This document shows positions 25,825-35,421 of a stretch of 56,638 bases of DNA, piece by piece. How positions within the stretch are numbered: position 1 is the stretch's first letter; every line of letters begins with the position of its first letter. The stretch comes from an uncultured Clostridia bacterium. Its GTDB lineage: Bacteria; Bacillota; Clostridia; TANB77; CAG-508. A program made the translations under genes and the position numbers. The notes under the pieces are model-generated. The model worked only from the letters and a program-made list of their open reading frames with translations. It was not told the origin of the DNA and made no database searches. The stretch lies in contig CALXCA010000011.1 in NCBI GenBank assembly GCA_944386685.1, positions 1 to 56,638 on the forward strand, in the 5' to 3' direction.

Positions 25825-27348
25825 TCATTTACTTTTGTGATTCTGTTTAAATTTCTCGTCAGATTCTTTTATTGATTTTATTCTTTCACTATATTTATTA
25901 CTAAATTTGCTTTGTCTTGTTTTTGTGTGCTTACTTTGTGTTGTTTTTTGATTTTTATTACTTTTTTTCTTTTTCTCTTTAGATTGTATTTTTTTAATTT
26001 TATTAATACGTTTATCAGATTTTAATTTTGCATTAAGCATTACATATTCTGGATCATTTTCTCTATCTTCATATTTTAAGTCATTACATATTAATTTTAT
26101 AGCTGCTTCTGCTACCATATTTGGATCATGTCTAACTTTGCCATCTATAATTGTTGATATATTTTTCTTTATAAATTTTATCTTTTTTAATTTTGGATCA
26201 TCTAGTTTTTGTTCTACTAAATCAGAACCCTCTAAATTATATTTTTTAATATACTCTGGTATTACTTCTCCAGTATCATATATACAATAATCTATTAATC
26301 CTTCTCCACAATGCTCTATTATAGCTTTTAAGTGATCTGCCACAGAGTAATCATCTGTTTGACCTAATTCTGTCATTATATTATTTACATATATTTTCTG
26401 GGCTTTACTTTCTTTTATTGCTTTTGCTACTCCATTAACTAATAAATTTGGAATAATATTTGTATATAAACTTCCTGGTCCAATTATTATACTATCTGCT
26501 TCCTTAATTGCTTCTATTACTCCCTCTGCAGGTTTACAATTAGAAGGTTGTATATATACTCTATTTATTCTAGTCATCTTTTCACTAACTATTTCTGGTA
26601 TCATGTCTTTGTTTTCTACAACATATCCATTTTCTAGTTCTGCACATATTCTCATCTCATCATTACTTACTGGAAGCACTTTTCCTATAATATTAAATAC
26701 AGAACTACTCTTTGAAATTGCTTTAACATCATTTCTATAAATTTCATTCATTGCTGTATAATATATATCTGAAAATTTTAGTCCTCTTAATTGTGGATTT
26801 ATCATTTCATGATTCAATAATTTTCCAATTTCATCTCTATTTTCTGGCTCTAATGAAACTATACTATCTTTTATATCTTCAAATGGTAAAGCTGTTTGTA
26901 ATCTTTTTCTAGATTCTGATGGCTCTTTTCCATATTCTGAGACTGCAACAATCGCTGTTAAATTATTTGTATATTTTTTCATACCTGTTAAAATTGTATT
27001 AAGTCCTGCTCCTCCACCTATTACAACAATTTTAGGTCCTTTATCATAAATTGTTCTATCAAAAATAAGTGATTTTACATTAACATTTTTTTTATTTTTC
27101 ATTCTCTCATCTGTTGCTTCAATAAAAAGTTCCATATTTCTTTTGTTTAACATTATTAATCCTAAAACAATTAGAACAAATCCTATTGCAAATATTACTA
27201 CAATTTTTCCCGCTTCGGAAAATTGCATTTCTTTTGTTACTAATATATCTGAAATTCCATAACATGTAAGCACAATTCCTATTAATATTAAGAATATCCA
27301 TCTTTTCATTTTAGAACTTGATTTTAACCAATGCATTATTCCTTTCAT
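25825..27348 (-). CDS. Divergent membrane-anchored YvcK/CofD-like protein
   Basis: A 507-residue protein. Two membrane helices (about 16-36 and 47-67) precede a CofD-like domain starting V-V-I-G-G-G-A-G-L (108-116). The C-terminal part keeps I-I-G-P-G-S-L-Y-T-N-I-I-P-N-L-L and M-T-E-L-G-Q-T-D. The segment after strand two, normally A-D-D-G-G-S-S-G in YvcK, reads S-E-Y-G-K-E-P-S-E-S (137-146), and the usual G-D-I-R-N and G-x-x-x-G-N positions are also changed. Residues 455-507 are a Lys/Ser-rich tail. YvcK affects carbon metabolism and cell shape and binds UDP-sugars; ligand binding may be altered here. It follows murB by 18 bp, fitting a cell-wall link. Confidence 0.85.
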   Translation of the reverse strand: MKGIMHWLKSSSKMKRWIFLILIGIVLTCYGISDILVTKEMQFSEAGKIVVIFAIGFVLIVLGLIMLNKRNMELFIEATDERMKNKKNVNVKSLIFDRTIYDKGPKIVVIGGGAGLNTILTGMKKYTNNLTAIVAVSEYGKEPSESRKRLQTALPFEDIKDSIVSLEPENRDEIGKLLNHEMINPQLRGLKFSDIYYTAMNEIYRNDVKAISKSSSVFNIIGKVLPVSNDEMRICAELENGYVVENKDMIPEIVSEKMTRINRVYIQPSNCKPAEGVIEAIKEADSIIIGPGSLYTNIIPNLLVNGVAKAIKESKAQKIYVNNIMTELGQTDDYSVADHLKAIIEHCGEGLIDYCIYDTGEVIPEYIKKYNLEGSDLVEQKLDDPKLKKIKFIKKNISTIIDGKVRHDPNMVAEAAIKLICNDLKYEDRENDPEYVMLNAKLKSDKRINKIKKIQSKEKKKKSNKNQKTTQSKHTKTRQSKFSNKYSERIKSIKESDEKFKQNHKSK

Positions 27349-27366
27349 TATTTTCCTTCCTTTCTT

Positions 27367-28281
27367 TTAATGTATTATTTCTATTTCTGTTTCTATTTCA
27401 ACTCCAAATTTTTCTAGTACTTGTTTTTTTATGTATTTTATCAAATCTTCTACATCTTTTGCTTTTGCATTTCCTTTATTTATAATAAAACCTGCATGTT
27501 TTTCTGATATTTGTGCTCCTCCTATTTGATATCCTTTTAATCCACATTCATCAATTAATTTTGCGGTAATAAATCCATCTCCTCTTTTAAATACACTTCC
27601 TGCACTTGGATATTCTATTGGCTGTTTTTCTATTCTATTTTTCTGATATTCCTTTATTTTTTCAATAATTTCTTCTTTTTTTCCACTTTCTAATTCAATT
27701 TCTGTTTCTATAATAATATAATCTTTTTTTGAGAAAATACTATTTCTATATTCGAATTTTGCTTCTTTATTAGTTATTTTGCTAATTTGTCCATTTCTAT
27801 CCATGTATGTAATACTATTTACAATATCTTTCATTTCTGAGCCATATGCTCCTGCATTCATTCTTATTGCTCCACCTACTGTTCCAGGTATACCTGAAGC
27901 AAATTCAAATCCAGAAATATTTTTGTCTGCTAATTTGTAGGCAATTTCTCCTAGCTTATTTCCTGCTCCTAATGTAATTAGGAATTTTGAGTTATCTTCT
28001 TGTATTACAAATTTTTTAATTTCAATTTTTAGTACTATCCCATCAAAGCCTTCATCACATACTAAAATATTACTTCCATTACCAATAATTAATACTTTTA
28101 TGTTATCTTCTTTTATAATTTTTAGTAAATTTTGTAATTCTTGTACAGAATTTATTTTTATAAAAATTTTTGCTTTTCCTCCAATTTTAAATGTTGTATG
28201 TTTTGACATTGGTTCATTTAAAAAAATTCTTTCTTTTGGTATAATTTTTTCAATCTTATCTAAAATCACATTTTCCTCCAT
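27367..28281 (-). CDS. murB: UDP-N-acetylenolpyruvoylglucosamine reductase MurB
   Basis: A 304-residue FAD enzyme reducing UDP-GlcNAc enolpyruvate to UDP-MurNAc. FAD-binding motifs are H-T-T-F-K-I-G-G-K-A (28-37), I-G-N-G-S-N (66-71) and G-I-P-G-T-V-G-G-A (130-138). Catalytic residues are R179 (Y-R-N-S-I-F), S229 (P-S-A-G-S-V-F) and a C-terminal Glu in V-E-I-E-T-E. It is the shorter type II form. It lies between the pseudopilin and the YvcK-like gene. Confidence 0.96.
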   Translation of the reverse strand: MEENVILDKIEKIIPKERIFLNEPMSKHTTFKIGGKAKIFIKINSVQELQNLLKIIKEDNIKVLIIGNGSNILVCDEGFDGIVLKIEIKKFVIQEDNSKFLITLGAGNKLGEIAYKLADKNISGFEFASGIPGTVGGAIRMNAGAYGSEMKDIVNSITYMDRNGQISKITNKEAKFEYRNSIFSKKDYIIIETEIELESGKKEEIIEKIKEYQKNRIEKQPIEYPSAGSVFKRGDGFITAKLIDECGLKGYQIGGAQISEKHAGFIINKGNAKAKDVEDLIKYIKKQVLEKFGVEIETEIEIIH

Positions 28282-28294
28282 TTATTATATATTT

Positions 28295-28765
28295 TTATTC
28301 AAATGCTTTAAATTCGTTTGACATATATAAAATTCTTCCTGAAGCAGTTTCTTGAATTTCGCTATTCATAACTTCTCCTCTACTATAGTTAACAATATAT
28401 GTATAATCACAATTAGTTATACCAGCTTCTTTTAAAATATCTTGATTTAATAAATAGTATTTTTCTTCTTTTTTGGCAGTAGTTAAAAATGCTGTACTAC
28501 TTATAAAGCCATAATACTCTGTAGGAATTTCATCTTTAGAAAGCTCTTCTCCAACCAGATAACTCTCCATTCCAACAGTCTTATATTTAGTATAAATTTC
28601 TAATATTGCATGTTGAATCATTTCTAATTCTACTATCATTTTCTTTTCTTTTGACTCTTGTAATGTATTTACTCCAGAATATGTTGTAACAGTTGCAATC
28701 ACTATAATAATTATTATCATTACTACTAAAGCAATTAAAGTTACTCCTTTTTGTTCTTTTTTCAT
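28295..28765 (-). CDS. Type IV pseudopilin-like protein
   Basis: A 156-residue protein with a class III-type signal: K-K-E-Q-K-G then V-T-L-I-A-L-V-V-M-I-I-I-I-I-V-I. A prepilin peptidase would cleave after the Gly; the Glu at position +5 of most pilins is Ala, a variant common in clostridial pseudopilin-like proteins. The rest (30-156) is a soluble domain with no recognised family and a single disulfide-capable Cys. No pilin assembly genes (pilB, pilC, pilD) are in the window. It is 13 bp upstream of murB and co-directional, so it is probably co-transcribed with murB. Confidence 0.75.
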   Translation of the reverse strand: MKKEQKGVTLIALVVMIIIIIVIATVTTYSGVNTLQESKEKKMIVELEMIQHAILEIYTKYKTVGMESYLVGEELSKDEIPTEYYGFISSTAFLTTAKKEEKYYLLNQDILKEAGITNCDYTYIVNYSRGEVMNSEIQETASGRILYMSNEFKAFE

Positions 28766-28896
28766 TTGAATTTCCTCTTTCTTTTTTAATTTATTTTAGT
28801 ACTATTATTTATTTTTATATCTGTTAATTATATTATCATTTTTTTCCTAGTTTTACAATATTTTTTTATAAATCTCTTCCTTTTTTATTAATTTTA

Positions 28897-28905
28897 TGTT
28901 ATAAT
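28897..28905 (+). promoter_or_regulatory. Extended -10 promoter for nfeD
   Basis: TGTTATAAT (28897-28905) is a perfect extended -10 (TG-n-TATAAT). The -35 at 17 bp is weak (TTCCTT). The nfeD ATG follows about 43 bp later. Confidence 0.6.
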
Positions 28906-28947
28906 AAAATTGTTATGTTTTATTTTATAGAACGGAGGTTATTTATT

Positions 28948-29391
28948 ATGTGGCAAATTTGGTTAATTGCTGCTGGTGTTTTTATTATAGGAGAAATTAT
29001 TACAGTTGGATTTTTAATATTTTGGTTAGCAATAGCTTCTTTAATTGCTATGGTAGTTAGCTTTTTTACTTCAAATGTTGTTATTCAAATGGCAGTATTT
29101 GTTATTTCTTCTGCAATTTTAATTTTTGCAACAAAACCACTCGTAAAAAAAATATCTAAAAAAGATCATGTTTCAACAAATGTATATTCAATTATAGGAA
29201 AAAAGGCAATTGTAACTGAAGATATTGATTGGGCTAATGGAACAGGTCAAATTAAATGTGAGGGTGAAGTTTGGTCAGCCAAAACAAAAGAACAAATAGA
29301 TATTCCAGAAGGTAGCGAGGTTGAGATAGTTTCAATTGAGGGTGTTAAAGCTTATGTTAAACCTTTAAAAATTGCAACAACTACTAAATAA
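28948..29391 (+). CDS. NfeD-like membrane protein
   Basis: A 147-residue short NfeD (147 residues from the ATG that follows a GGAGG SD by nine bases; an upstream in-frame ATG would put that SD inside the gene). Two or three membrane helices (about 4-70) are followed by an OB-fold soluble domain (about 80-145) with a G-x-W-S-A-K pattern. NfeD proteins act with SPFH/stomatin-like proteins, and the next gene encodes one 87 bp downstream. Confidence 0.85.
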   Translation: MWQIWLIAAGVFIIGEIITVGFLIFWLAIASLIAMVVSFFTSNVVIQMAVFVISSAILIFATKPLVKKISKKDHVSTNVYSIIGKKAIVTEDIDWANGTGQIKCEGEVWSAKTKEQIDIPEGSEVEIVSIEGVKAYVKPLKIATTTK

Positions 29392-29478
29392 TACTTTTAA
29401 AATAAACAAATCTTGAATAGATTAAAAATTTAATTATGTTATTAAAATATTTTATATAAAAAAATAAAGGAGGATATT

Positions 29479-30387
29479 ATGTGGTTTTTAATTGTACTAC
29501 TTGTTATAATTTTAATTATCGCATTTAAATCAATCAAAGTTGTTAGACAATCTGAAGTTTATATTATAGAAAGGTTAGGAAAATTCCATAAAGTTGCAGA
29601 TGCTGGTCTTACAATAATAGTTCCATTTTTTGACCATGTTAGAAGCGTTGTTAGTTTAAAACAACAAACAATGGATATTCCACCTCAAGGAGTTATTACT
29701 AAAGATAATGTTACTATTACAATTGATACAGTTGTATTTTATCAAATAACAGATCCTGCAAAAGCAGTTTACGAAATTCAAAGTTTAAAGAAAGGTATTG
29801 AATATCTTGCAATTACAACAATTCGTGATATTGTTGGTAAAATGGATTTAGATGCAACATTCAGTTCTAGAGATGGAATAAACTCAGAATTAAGAGTTAT
29901 TCTTGATGAAGCAACAGATAGATGGGGTTGTAAAATAGATAGAGTTGAAATAAAAGATATCACACCACCAGCAGACATTAGAGATGCAATGGAAAAACAA
30001 ATGAATGCTGAAAGAAATAAAAGAGCTCTAATTCTAGAAGCTGAAGCTCAAAAACAATCTGCAGTTACTATTGCAGAAGGTAAAAAACAAGCCGCTATTC
30101 TAGAGGCAGAAGCTGATAGAGAAGCTCAAATTCGTAGAGCTGCCGGTGAGGCTCAAGCTATAAAGTCTGTAGCAGAAGCAAAAGCAAAAGAAATTGCAAT
30201 GGTTTATGATGCAATAAAAACAGCTGATCCTGATGAGAAACTAGTTCAAATAAAATCTCTTGAAGCACTTGAAGAAATTGCTAAAGGTGATGCAAATAAA
30301 GTATTTATTCCATTTGAAGCAACTAGTGCATTAAGCAGTTTAGGTGCAGCAAAAGAAATATTTACAGATGATAAAAAACAAAAATAA
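29479..30387 (+). CDS. SPFH/band-7 protein (QmcA/stomatin-like)
   Basis: A 302-residue protein. One N-terminal membrane helix (about 2-18) is followed by the SPFH domain with V-R-Q-S-E-V-Y-I-I-E-R-L-G-K-F and T-M-D-I-P-P-Q-G-V-I-T-K-D-N-V. A long Ala/Glu/Lys coiled coil (about 185-250) with repeats of E-A-E-A precedes the C-terminal segment. Members form membrane microdomain scaffolds. A GGAGG SD lies six bases before the ATG. Paired with nfeD upstream, as commonly seen, and followed by a strong bidirectional terminator. Confidence 0.93.
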   Translation: MWFLIVLLVIILIIAFKSIKVVRQSEVYIIERLGKFHKVADAGLTIIVPFFDHVRSVVSLKQQTMDIPPQGVITKDNVTITIDTVVFYQITDPAKAVYEIQSLKKGIEYLAITTIRDIVGKMDLDATFSSRDGINSELRVILDEATDRWGCKIDRVEIKDITPPADIRDAMEKQMNAERNKRALILEAEAQKQSAVTIAEGKKQAAILEAEADREAQIRRAAGEAQAIKSVAEAKAKEIAMVYDAIKTADPDEKLVQIKSLEALEEIAKGDANKVFIPFEATSALSSLGAAKEIFTDDKKQK

Positions 30388-30436
30388 TATATTTTTAACC
30401 TAAGAAAAAATAATATATAATTTTTTAAAACTCTAT

Positions 30437-30483
30437 AAAAATAGAGGGCATTTCAAAACTAATTGAAATTGTCCTCTATTTTT
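30437..30483. terminator. Bidirectional terminator between SPFH gene and CDF gene
   Basis: An 11-bp perfect stem AAAAATAGAGG/CCTCTATTTTT (30437-30447 and 30473-30483) extended inward by TTTCAA/TTGAAA. A- and T-rich flanks serve both the plus-strand SPFH gene and the minus-strand CDF gene. Confidence 0.85.
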
Positions 30484-30560
30484 ATACTCTAGCTATTATT
30501 TTTAAATAATTTTGTAAATAATTTAAAATACATCATCTATAATAAAAGATTCTTTATTTT

Positions 30561-31472
30561 TTAATTTTCATCTTTATTTTCAATCTTCTTGTTGTTTTCA
30601 ATAAATGGTTCAACATGTACTATTGCTTTATATATATTATCTAGTTTCGCAATGGAATTTTCTAATTTATCTGCTAATTTATGACTCTCAAATGTTGTCA
30701 TATTTCCATCTACTGCAATTACTACAAAAATTATATATTTATATCCAACAGGAGTAGAAGAAATATTATTAATTGCTTTAATGTCTTTATTTTTTTTTAT
30801 AACTTCAGTAATAGTTTCTTTAGTTTTTGAATCTACTGATACATCCATAAGAATATTATAACTTTCTATAAATATTTCTATACCTGTTTTGCAGATCCAT
30901 AAAGATATTCCGATACCTACAACTCCATCAAACCAATGTATTCCTTTAATAGATAAAAGTGATGAAATTAATGTAAATGTTGTTATAATGCAATCATTTC
31001 TATGGTCTTGCATATTTGCCTCAAGTAAGATATTTTTATACTTTTTATATGCAAATTTAGTATAAATATATAAGCTTAATTTTACTATTATTGTTACCAA
31101 GCATACAACTACAAGCCACCAAGAAAATTGTAATTCACTACCATTAATAAGTGTTAAAACTGCATCAATTATTGTTTTTATAGATATAAGTATCATAGAA
31201 ATAGCTATAAAAAGAGAAAATAAATATTCTGCTTTTCCATGTCCAAAATTATGATCCTCATCTTTCGGTACACTAGCAATTTTATTTCCTATAAAAGCCA
31301 TTAATGATGCAAATATATCTCCTGCACTATTTATACTATCTGCAATCATAGCTTGACTTTTACTTGTTATTCCTACACATGCTTTTATAGCCAGCAAAAA
31401 AATATTTCCAATCATTCCAAAAATTCCAACTTTATTAGTTACTTTATATCTTTTATCAGCATTTTCTTCCAT
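30561..31472 (-). CDS. Cation diffusion facilitator, predicted Mn-type
   Basis: A 303-residue CDF exporter with about six membrane helices (20-205) and a C-terminal cytoplasmic domain (about 215-295). The metal-site residues are N48-x-x-x-D52 in helix II and D156-x-x-x-D160 in helix V. Zinc CDFs use H/D plus H/D; an N/D plus D/D set is associated with manganese exporters such as MntE, so Mn(II) efflux is inferred. The sequence H-N-F-G-H-G-K-A-E follows helix II as usual. Co-directional with the small membrane protein 18 bp upstream. Confidence 0.88.
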   Translation of the reverse strand: MEENADKRYKVTNKVGIFGMIGNIFLLAIKACVGITSKSQAMIADSINSAGDIFASLMAFIGNKIASVPKDEDHNFGHGKAEYLFSLFIAISMILISIKTIIDAVLTLINGSELQFSWWLVVVCLVTIIVKLSLYIYTKFAYKKYKNILLEANMQDHRNDCIITTFTLISSLLSIKGIHWFDGVVGIGISLWICKTGIEIFIESYNILMDVSVDSKTKETITEVIKKNKDIKAINNISSTPVGYKYIIFVVIAVDGNMTTFESHKLADKLENSIAKLDNIYKAIVHVEPFIENNKKIENKDEN

Positions 31473-31490
31473 TTTTATTACTTACCTTTC

Positions 31491-31856
31491 TTATACTTTG
31501 TTTATTCCTAAAACTCCTCCAAACATGCCACATATTATACTTGCAATTATCATTATTATTGAATTTATAGTTAATGAGAATTCTTGATTTATTATACTAG
31601 AAATAATATATATTATTATTAAATATATTCCTCCAATTAAAGCTCCATTCATCAATCCATTTTTATTCATTTTTAAATTTGCTATTGTACTCCCAACAAA
31701 AATACTTATTGCTGTTATAACAATAATTGTAGGTGCAATAATGTTTTCACTTATATTAGAATATGTTAATACAATTGAAAATACAAATAATAAAATTAAT
31801 GTAACTAAAAATGAAACAACAACCCCTTTTGCAATATTAAAAAGTGACATAGACAT
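31491..31856 (-). CDS. Small four-helix membrane protein (TIGR04086/YrzE-like)
   Basis: A 121-residue protein made almost entirely of four hydrophobic helices (about 8-30, 38-60, 68-90, 97-117) separated by short loops, with Gly-rich pairs such as G-M-F-G-G-V-L-G-I at the C-terminus. The pattern fits the TIGR04086 family of unknown function found in spore-forming Firmicutes. A strong AGGAGG SD precedes the ATG. It lies directly upstream of the CDF gene. Confidence 0.7.
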   Translation of the reverse strand: MSMSLFNIAKGVVVSFLVTLILLFVFSIVLTYSNISENIIAPTIIVITAISIFVGSTIANLKMNKNGLMNGALIGGIYLIIIYIISSIINQEFSLTINSIIMIIASIICGMFGGVLGINKV

Positions 31857-31967
31857 TAATTTACCTCCTGATATGATAATATTAAACTAGAAAATCAATT
31901 TTATTTTATTATTTTAAATATTTGATTTTTCATTGTGTTATTTTAATATATTCATTTTTATAAATAA

Positions 31968-32004
31968 ATATAACCTTAGAATTATTTTTATCCTAAGGTT
32001 ATAT
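31968..32004 (-). terminator. Terminator after clpX
   Basis: A 12-bp perfect stem ATATAACCTTAG/CTAAGGTTATAT (31968-31979 and 31993-32004), beginning three bases after the clpX stop. It is AT-rich and likely bidirectional, though only clpX reads towards it closely. Confidence 0.7.
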
Positions 32005-32006
32005 TT

Positions 32007-33326
32007 CTATGCTGTTTCTCTAGTTTCAGCAATCATTCTTTGTGGTTTTTCCTTTACTTTATTTGGATTTTCAATAATTTGTGGTTTAGAATTGTTTAAT
32101 ATTGTATCTTTATTAATAATACATTTTTCTATTTTTTCGTTTGAAGGAATATCAAACATAATATCTCTCATTACACTTTCTATTATTGACCTTAATCCTC
32201 TTGCTCCTGTCTTTCTTTCTATTGCTTTATCAACTATTGCTTCTAAAGCTTCTTGTTCAAATTCTAATTCTACACCATCCATCTCTAATAATTTTTTATA
32301 TTGTTTTACTAAAGCATTTTTTGGCTCTGTAGTAATTTTTATTAAAGCTTTTCTATCTAATTCTTTTAGTGTCGCAATAATTGGTAAACGTCCTATAAAT
32401 TCTGGTATCATTCCAAATTTTAGTAAATCTTGTGGTAAAATTTGTTCAAATACTCTATATTTATCTATATCTTTACTACTTTGTATTTCTGCGCCAAATC
32501 CAATTGATTTTTTTCCAATTCTGTCTTTTATAATATTTTCTAGTCCTTCGAATGCTCCTCCACATATGAATAATATATTAGATGTATCAATTTGTAGCAT
32601 CTCTTGTTGAGGGTGTTTTCTTCCTCCTTGAGGTGGAACAGATGCTATTGTTCCTTCAACTATTTTTAATAGAGCTTGTTGAACACCTTCTCCACTAACA
32701 TCTCTTGTAATTGATGGGTTTTCTGACTTTCTAGTAATTTTGTCTATCTCATCTATATATATAATTCCCTTTTCTGCTCTTTCAATATCTCCATCAGCTG
32801 CTTGAATTAATTTTAATAATATATTTTCTACATCTTCTCCAACATATCCTGCCTCTGTAAGTGTTGTTGCATCTGCTATTGCAAATGGAACATTTAATAT
32901 TTTTGCTAATGTACTTGCTAATAATGTTTTTCCACATCCAGTTGGACCTACTAGTAATATATTACTTTTTTGAATTTCTACATCATTTTCATCTATATTA
33001 TATTTTCCTTCAAGTTCTTCTTCATGTGCAACTCTTTTATAGTGATTATATACTGCAACCGCCAGTGTTTTTTTAGCTTCATCCTGTCCTATAACATATT
33101 CATCTAATATTTCTTTTATTTCATGTGGACTTGGTATTTCTGCTAAACCAGATAGTGTATATGTTTCTTCCTCTTCAGCATATTCTGCTTCAATAATTTC
33201 GTTACATAATCCTATACATTCATTGCAAATATATACTCCTGGACCTGCAACAATTTTTCTAACATTGTCTTGCGTTTTTCCACAAAATGAACATTTTATA
33301 TTATTTGGTATATCATTTTTAGACAT
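32007..33326 (-). CDS. clpX: ClpX ATPase
   Basis: A 439-residue AAA+ unfoldase that feeds substrates to ClpP. The N-terminal zinc domain uses C12, C15, C34 and C37. Walker A is G-P-T-G-C-G-K-T (127-134), Walker [11 protein letters not shown], with pore loop G-Y-V-G-E-D. The C-terminal tail (about 415-439) is an unusual extra Lys/Glu/Thr segment. It follows clpP by 17 bp and the trio tig-clpP-clpX is in one direction. It ends at a terminator. Confidence 0.98.
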   Translation of the reverse strand: MSKNDIPNNIKCSFCGKTQDNVRKIVAGPGVYICNECIGLCNEIIEAEYAEEEETYTLSGLAEIPSPHEIKEILDEYVIGQDEAKKTLAVAVYNHYKRVAHEEELEGKYNIDENDVEIQKSNILLVGPTGCGKTLLASTLAKILNVPFAIADATTLTEAGYVGEDVENILLKLIQAADGDIERAEKGIIYIDEIDKITRKSENPSITRDVSGEGVQQALLKIVEGTIASVPPQGGRKHPQQEMLQIDTSNILFICGGAFEGLENIIKDRIGKKSIGFGAEIQSSKDIDKYRVFEQILPQDLLKFGMIPEFIGRLPIIATLKELDRKALIKITTEPKNALVKQYKKLLEMDGVELEFEQEALEAIVDKAIERKTGARGLRSIIESVMRDIMFDIPSNEKIEKCIINKDTILNNSKPQIIENPNKVKEKPQRMIAETRETA

Positions 33327-33343
33327 TTATACTCTCCTTCTTT

Positions 33344-33949
33344 TTAAGTTCTCTTTGTCATAATTCCATCAATTAAGCCATATTCAAGAGCTTCTTCTGC
33401 TGTCATATAATTATCTCTTTCTGTATCTCTTTCTATAACTTCTAATGATTTTCCTGTTCTTTCACTTAAAAATTTATTTAATTTTTCTCTTGTACGAACT
33501 AAATGATCTGCATGAATTTTTATTTCTGTTGCTTGACCTTGTAGTCCTCCACCACCAATTAATGGTTGATGTATCATTATTTCAGAATTTGGCATAGCAA
33601 ATCTTTTTCCTTTTTCTCCTGCTGTTAATAATACTGCTCCCATACTTGCAGCTAATCCAACACATACTGTTTCTACAGGACATTTTATATAATTCATTGT
33701 ATCAACAATTGCCATTCCATCAGTTATAGATCCTCCTGGTGAATTAATATAAAAATATATTTCTTTATCTGGATCTTCTGACTCTAAAAATAACATTTGG
33801 GCAACTATTAAACTAGATGTTGATGGATTTACATCCTCTCCTAAATATATAATTCTATCTTTTAATAATCTTGAAAATATATCATATGAACGTTCCCCTT
33901 TACTTGTTTGTTCAACAACATAAGGTACTAAACTTGATTTTTCTAACAT
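33344..33949 (-). CDS. clpP: ClpP protease
   Basis: A 201-residue serine protease. The catalytic triad is S102 (A-S-M-G-A), H127 (M-I-H-Q-P) and D175 (E-R-D-T-E-R-D). The tetradecamer-forming handle region and the hydrophobic N-terminus are typical. A TTAGGAGGAT SD precedes the ATG. Together with clpX downstream and tig upstream, it forms the standard protein-quality-control cluster. Confidence 0.98.
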   Translation of the reverse strand: MLEKSSLVPYVVEQTSKGERSYDIFSRLLKDRIIYLGEDVNPSTSSLIVAQMLFLESEDPDKEIYFYINSPGGSITDGMAIVDTMNYIKCPVETVCVGLAASMGAVLLTAGEKGKRFAMPNSEIMIHQPLIGGGGLQGQATEIKIHADHLVRTREKLNKFLSERTGKSLEVIERDTERDNYMTAEEALEYGLIDGIMTKRT

Positions 33950-34003
33950 AATTTTATCCTCCTAATTTTAAAATTTACATCTTTAGTATATCAAAAAGTA
34001 GTT

Positions 34004-34064
34004 AAAAAAGCTAGGAAAAATTTAATCTTTTAATAAACTAAAAAACATCCCTCCTAACTTTTTT
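34004..34064 (-). terminator. Hairpin between tig and clpP (attenuator-like)
   Basis: AAAAAAGCTAGGA (34004-34016) pairs with TCCTAACTTTTTT (34052-34064), allowing one G.U pair on the minus strand. The stem is separated by a 35-nt loop and gives a T-run on the minus strand. It directly follows the tig stop and could partly terminate before clpP. Confidence 0.55.
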
Positions 34065-34067
34065 GAT

Positions 34068-35351
34068 TTATTTTATTTTTGCATTTTTTACTATGAAATC
34101 TATTGCTTTTTCAGACTCTATTCCTTCTTTAATATAATTTTTTAAATCTTCATTATCTTGTATTTCTTCAACTTTCTTTCCATAGTTTTTAGCCATTTCT
34201 TCCAATTTTTCTTTTATTTCTTCTTCACTTGCTTCTATTTTTTCTGCTTTTCTAATTGCTTCTAAAGTAAGTCTTGATTTAATTGCTTCTATAGCTTGTG
34301 GTTCATATTCTTTTCTTACTTCTTCTTCTGTTTTTCCTATCATTTTTAAGTATTGATCTAATTTTAGTCCTTGATATGAAAGTCTTTGGCTTATATCTTG
34401 AATCATATGATCTACTTCCATATCAACCATTCCTGATGGAATATCTATTTTTACATTATCGCAAACAGCTTTTATAGCAGATTCTTCTGTTTCATATTTT
34501 GCTTTTTGTTCATTATCTTTTTCCATTTTATTTTTTATATCTGCTTTTAGTTCTTCTAATGTATCAAATTCACTAACATCTTTAGCAAACTCATCATCTA
34601 ATTTTGGTAGTTCTTTTTTCTTTATTTCATGTAATTTTACTTTAAATGTTGCTTCTTTTCCTGCTAAATCTTTAGAAAAATATTCTTTAGGGAATGTTAC
34701 TTTTATTTCTTTTTCTTCATTGATTTTCATATTAACTAATTGTTCTTCAAATCCTGGTATAAATGCTCCACTTCCTATTTCTAGTTCGTGTCCTTCTGCT
34801 TTTCCACCTTCAAATGGAACTCCATCTGTAAATCCTTCAAAATCTATTGTGGCTATATCTCCATTTTCTAATGCTCTATCTTCAATTGTAATTAATCTTG
34901 CATTTTTTTCTTGCATTTTTTTAAGTTCTTTTTCTATGTCTTCATCTTTTACAGGATATTCTATTTTCTTTATATCTATTCCTTTATATTTTCCTAGTTT
35001 AACTTCTGGTTTAACTTGTACAATTGCTGAAAATATAACATCTTTTCCTTTTTCCATTTGTATAATATCTACTGTTGGTCTACTTACAACATCTATCTTT
35101 TTTTCTTCTAGTGCTTCATCATATGCTTGTGTTGCAACATCATTGAATGCATCTTCATAAAAAATTTGTGCTCCATAATATTTTTCTACTATGTTCATTG
35201 GAGCTTTTCCTTTTCTGAATCCTGGTATGTTAATATATTTTGCATTTTGGAAATATACTTTTTTCATAGCATTTTCAAATTTTTCTGCTTCTACTGTTAT
35301 TTCTAATTTTACTTCATTTGCATTCTCTGTTTTTTCAACTTTACAATTCAT
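34068..35351 (-). CDS. tig: Trigger factor
   Basis: A 427-residue ribosome-associated chaperone and peptidyl-prolyl isomerase. The N-terminal ribosome-binding domain has the signature G-F-R-K-G-K-A-P (about 45-52). The FKBP-like domain (about 155-245) contains F-x-G-G-K-A-E-G-H, and the rest is the long helical C-terminal chaperone domain. Preceded by a good promoter at 35394-35421 and an AAAGGA SD. First gene of tig-clpP-clpX. Confidence 0.98.
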   Translation of the reverse strand: MNCKVEKTENANEVKLEITVEAEKFENAMKKVYFQNAKYINIPGFRKGKAPMNIVEKYYGAQIFYEDAFNDVATQAYDEALEEKKIDVVSRPTVDIIQMEKGKDVIFSAIVQVKPEVKLGKYKGIDIKKIEYPVKDEDIEKELKKMQEKNARLITIEDRALENGDIATIDFEGFTDGVPFEGGKAEGHELEIGSGAFIPGFEEQLVNMKINEEKEIKVTFPKEYFSKDLAGKEATFKVKLHEIKKKELPKLDDEFAKDVSEFDTLEELKADIKNKMEKDNEQKAKYETEESAIKAVCDNVKIDIPSGMVDMEVDHMIQDISQRLSYQGLKLDQYLKMIGKTEEEVRKEYEPQAIEAIKSRLTLEAIRKAEKIEASEEEIKEKLEEMAKNYGKKVEEIQDNEDLKNYIKEGIESEKAIDFIVKNAKIK

Positions 35352-35393
35352 TTTAAAACTTCCTTTCTTGTATTGGCTTTATTTAGCTTTTAT

Positions 35394-35421
35394 ATTATAT
35401 CATATATTTTCCATTTTGCAA
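35394..35421 (-). promoter_or_regulatory. Promoter for tig-clpP-clpX
   Basis: TTGCAA (35416-35421), 16-bp spacer and extended -10 TGATATAAT with TATAAT at 35394-35399, on the minus strand. No CIRCE or CtsR-like operator was recognised nearby. Confidence 0.65.

Noticed and set aside
25825..27348. Frameshift or error explaining the altered YvcK motif
   Set aside because: The frame is open throughout and the flanking strands align, so the change looks real.
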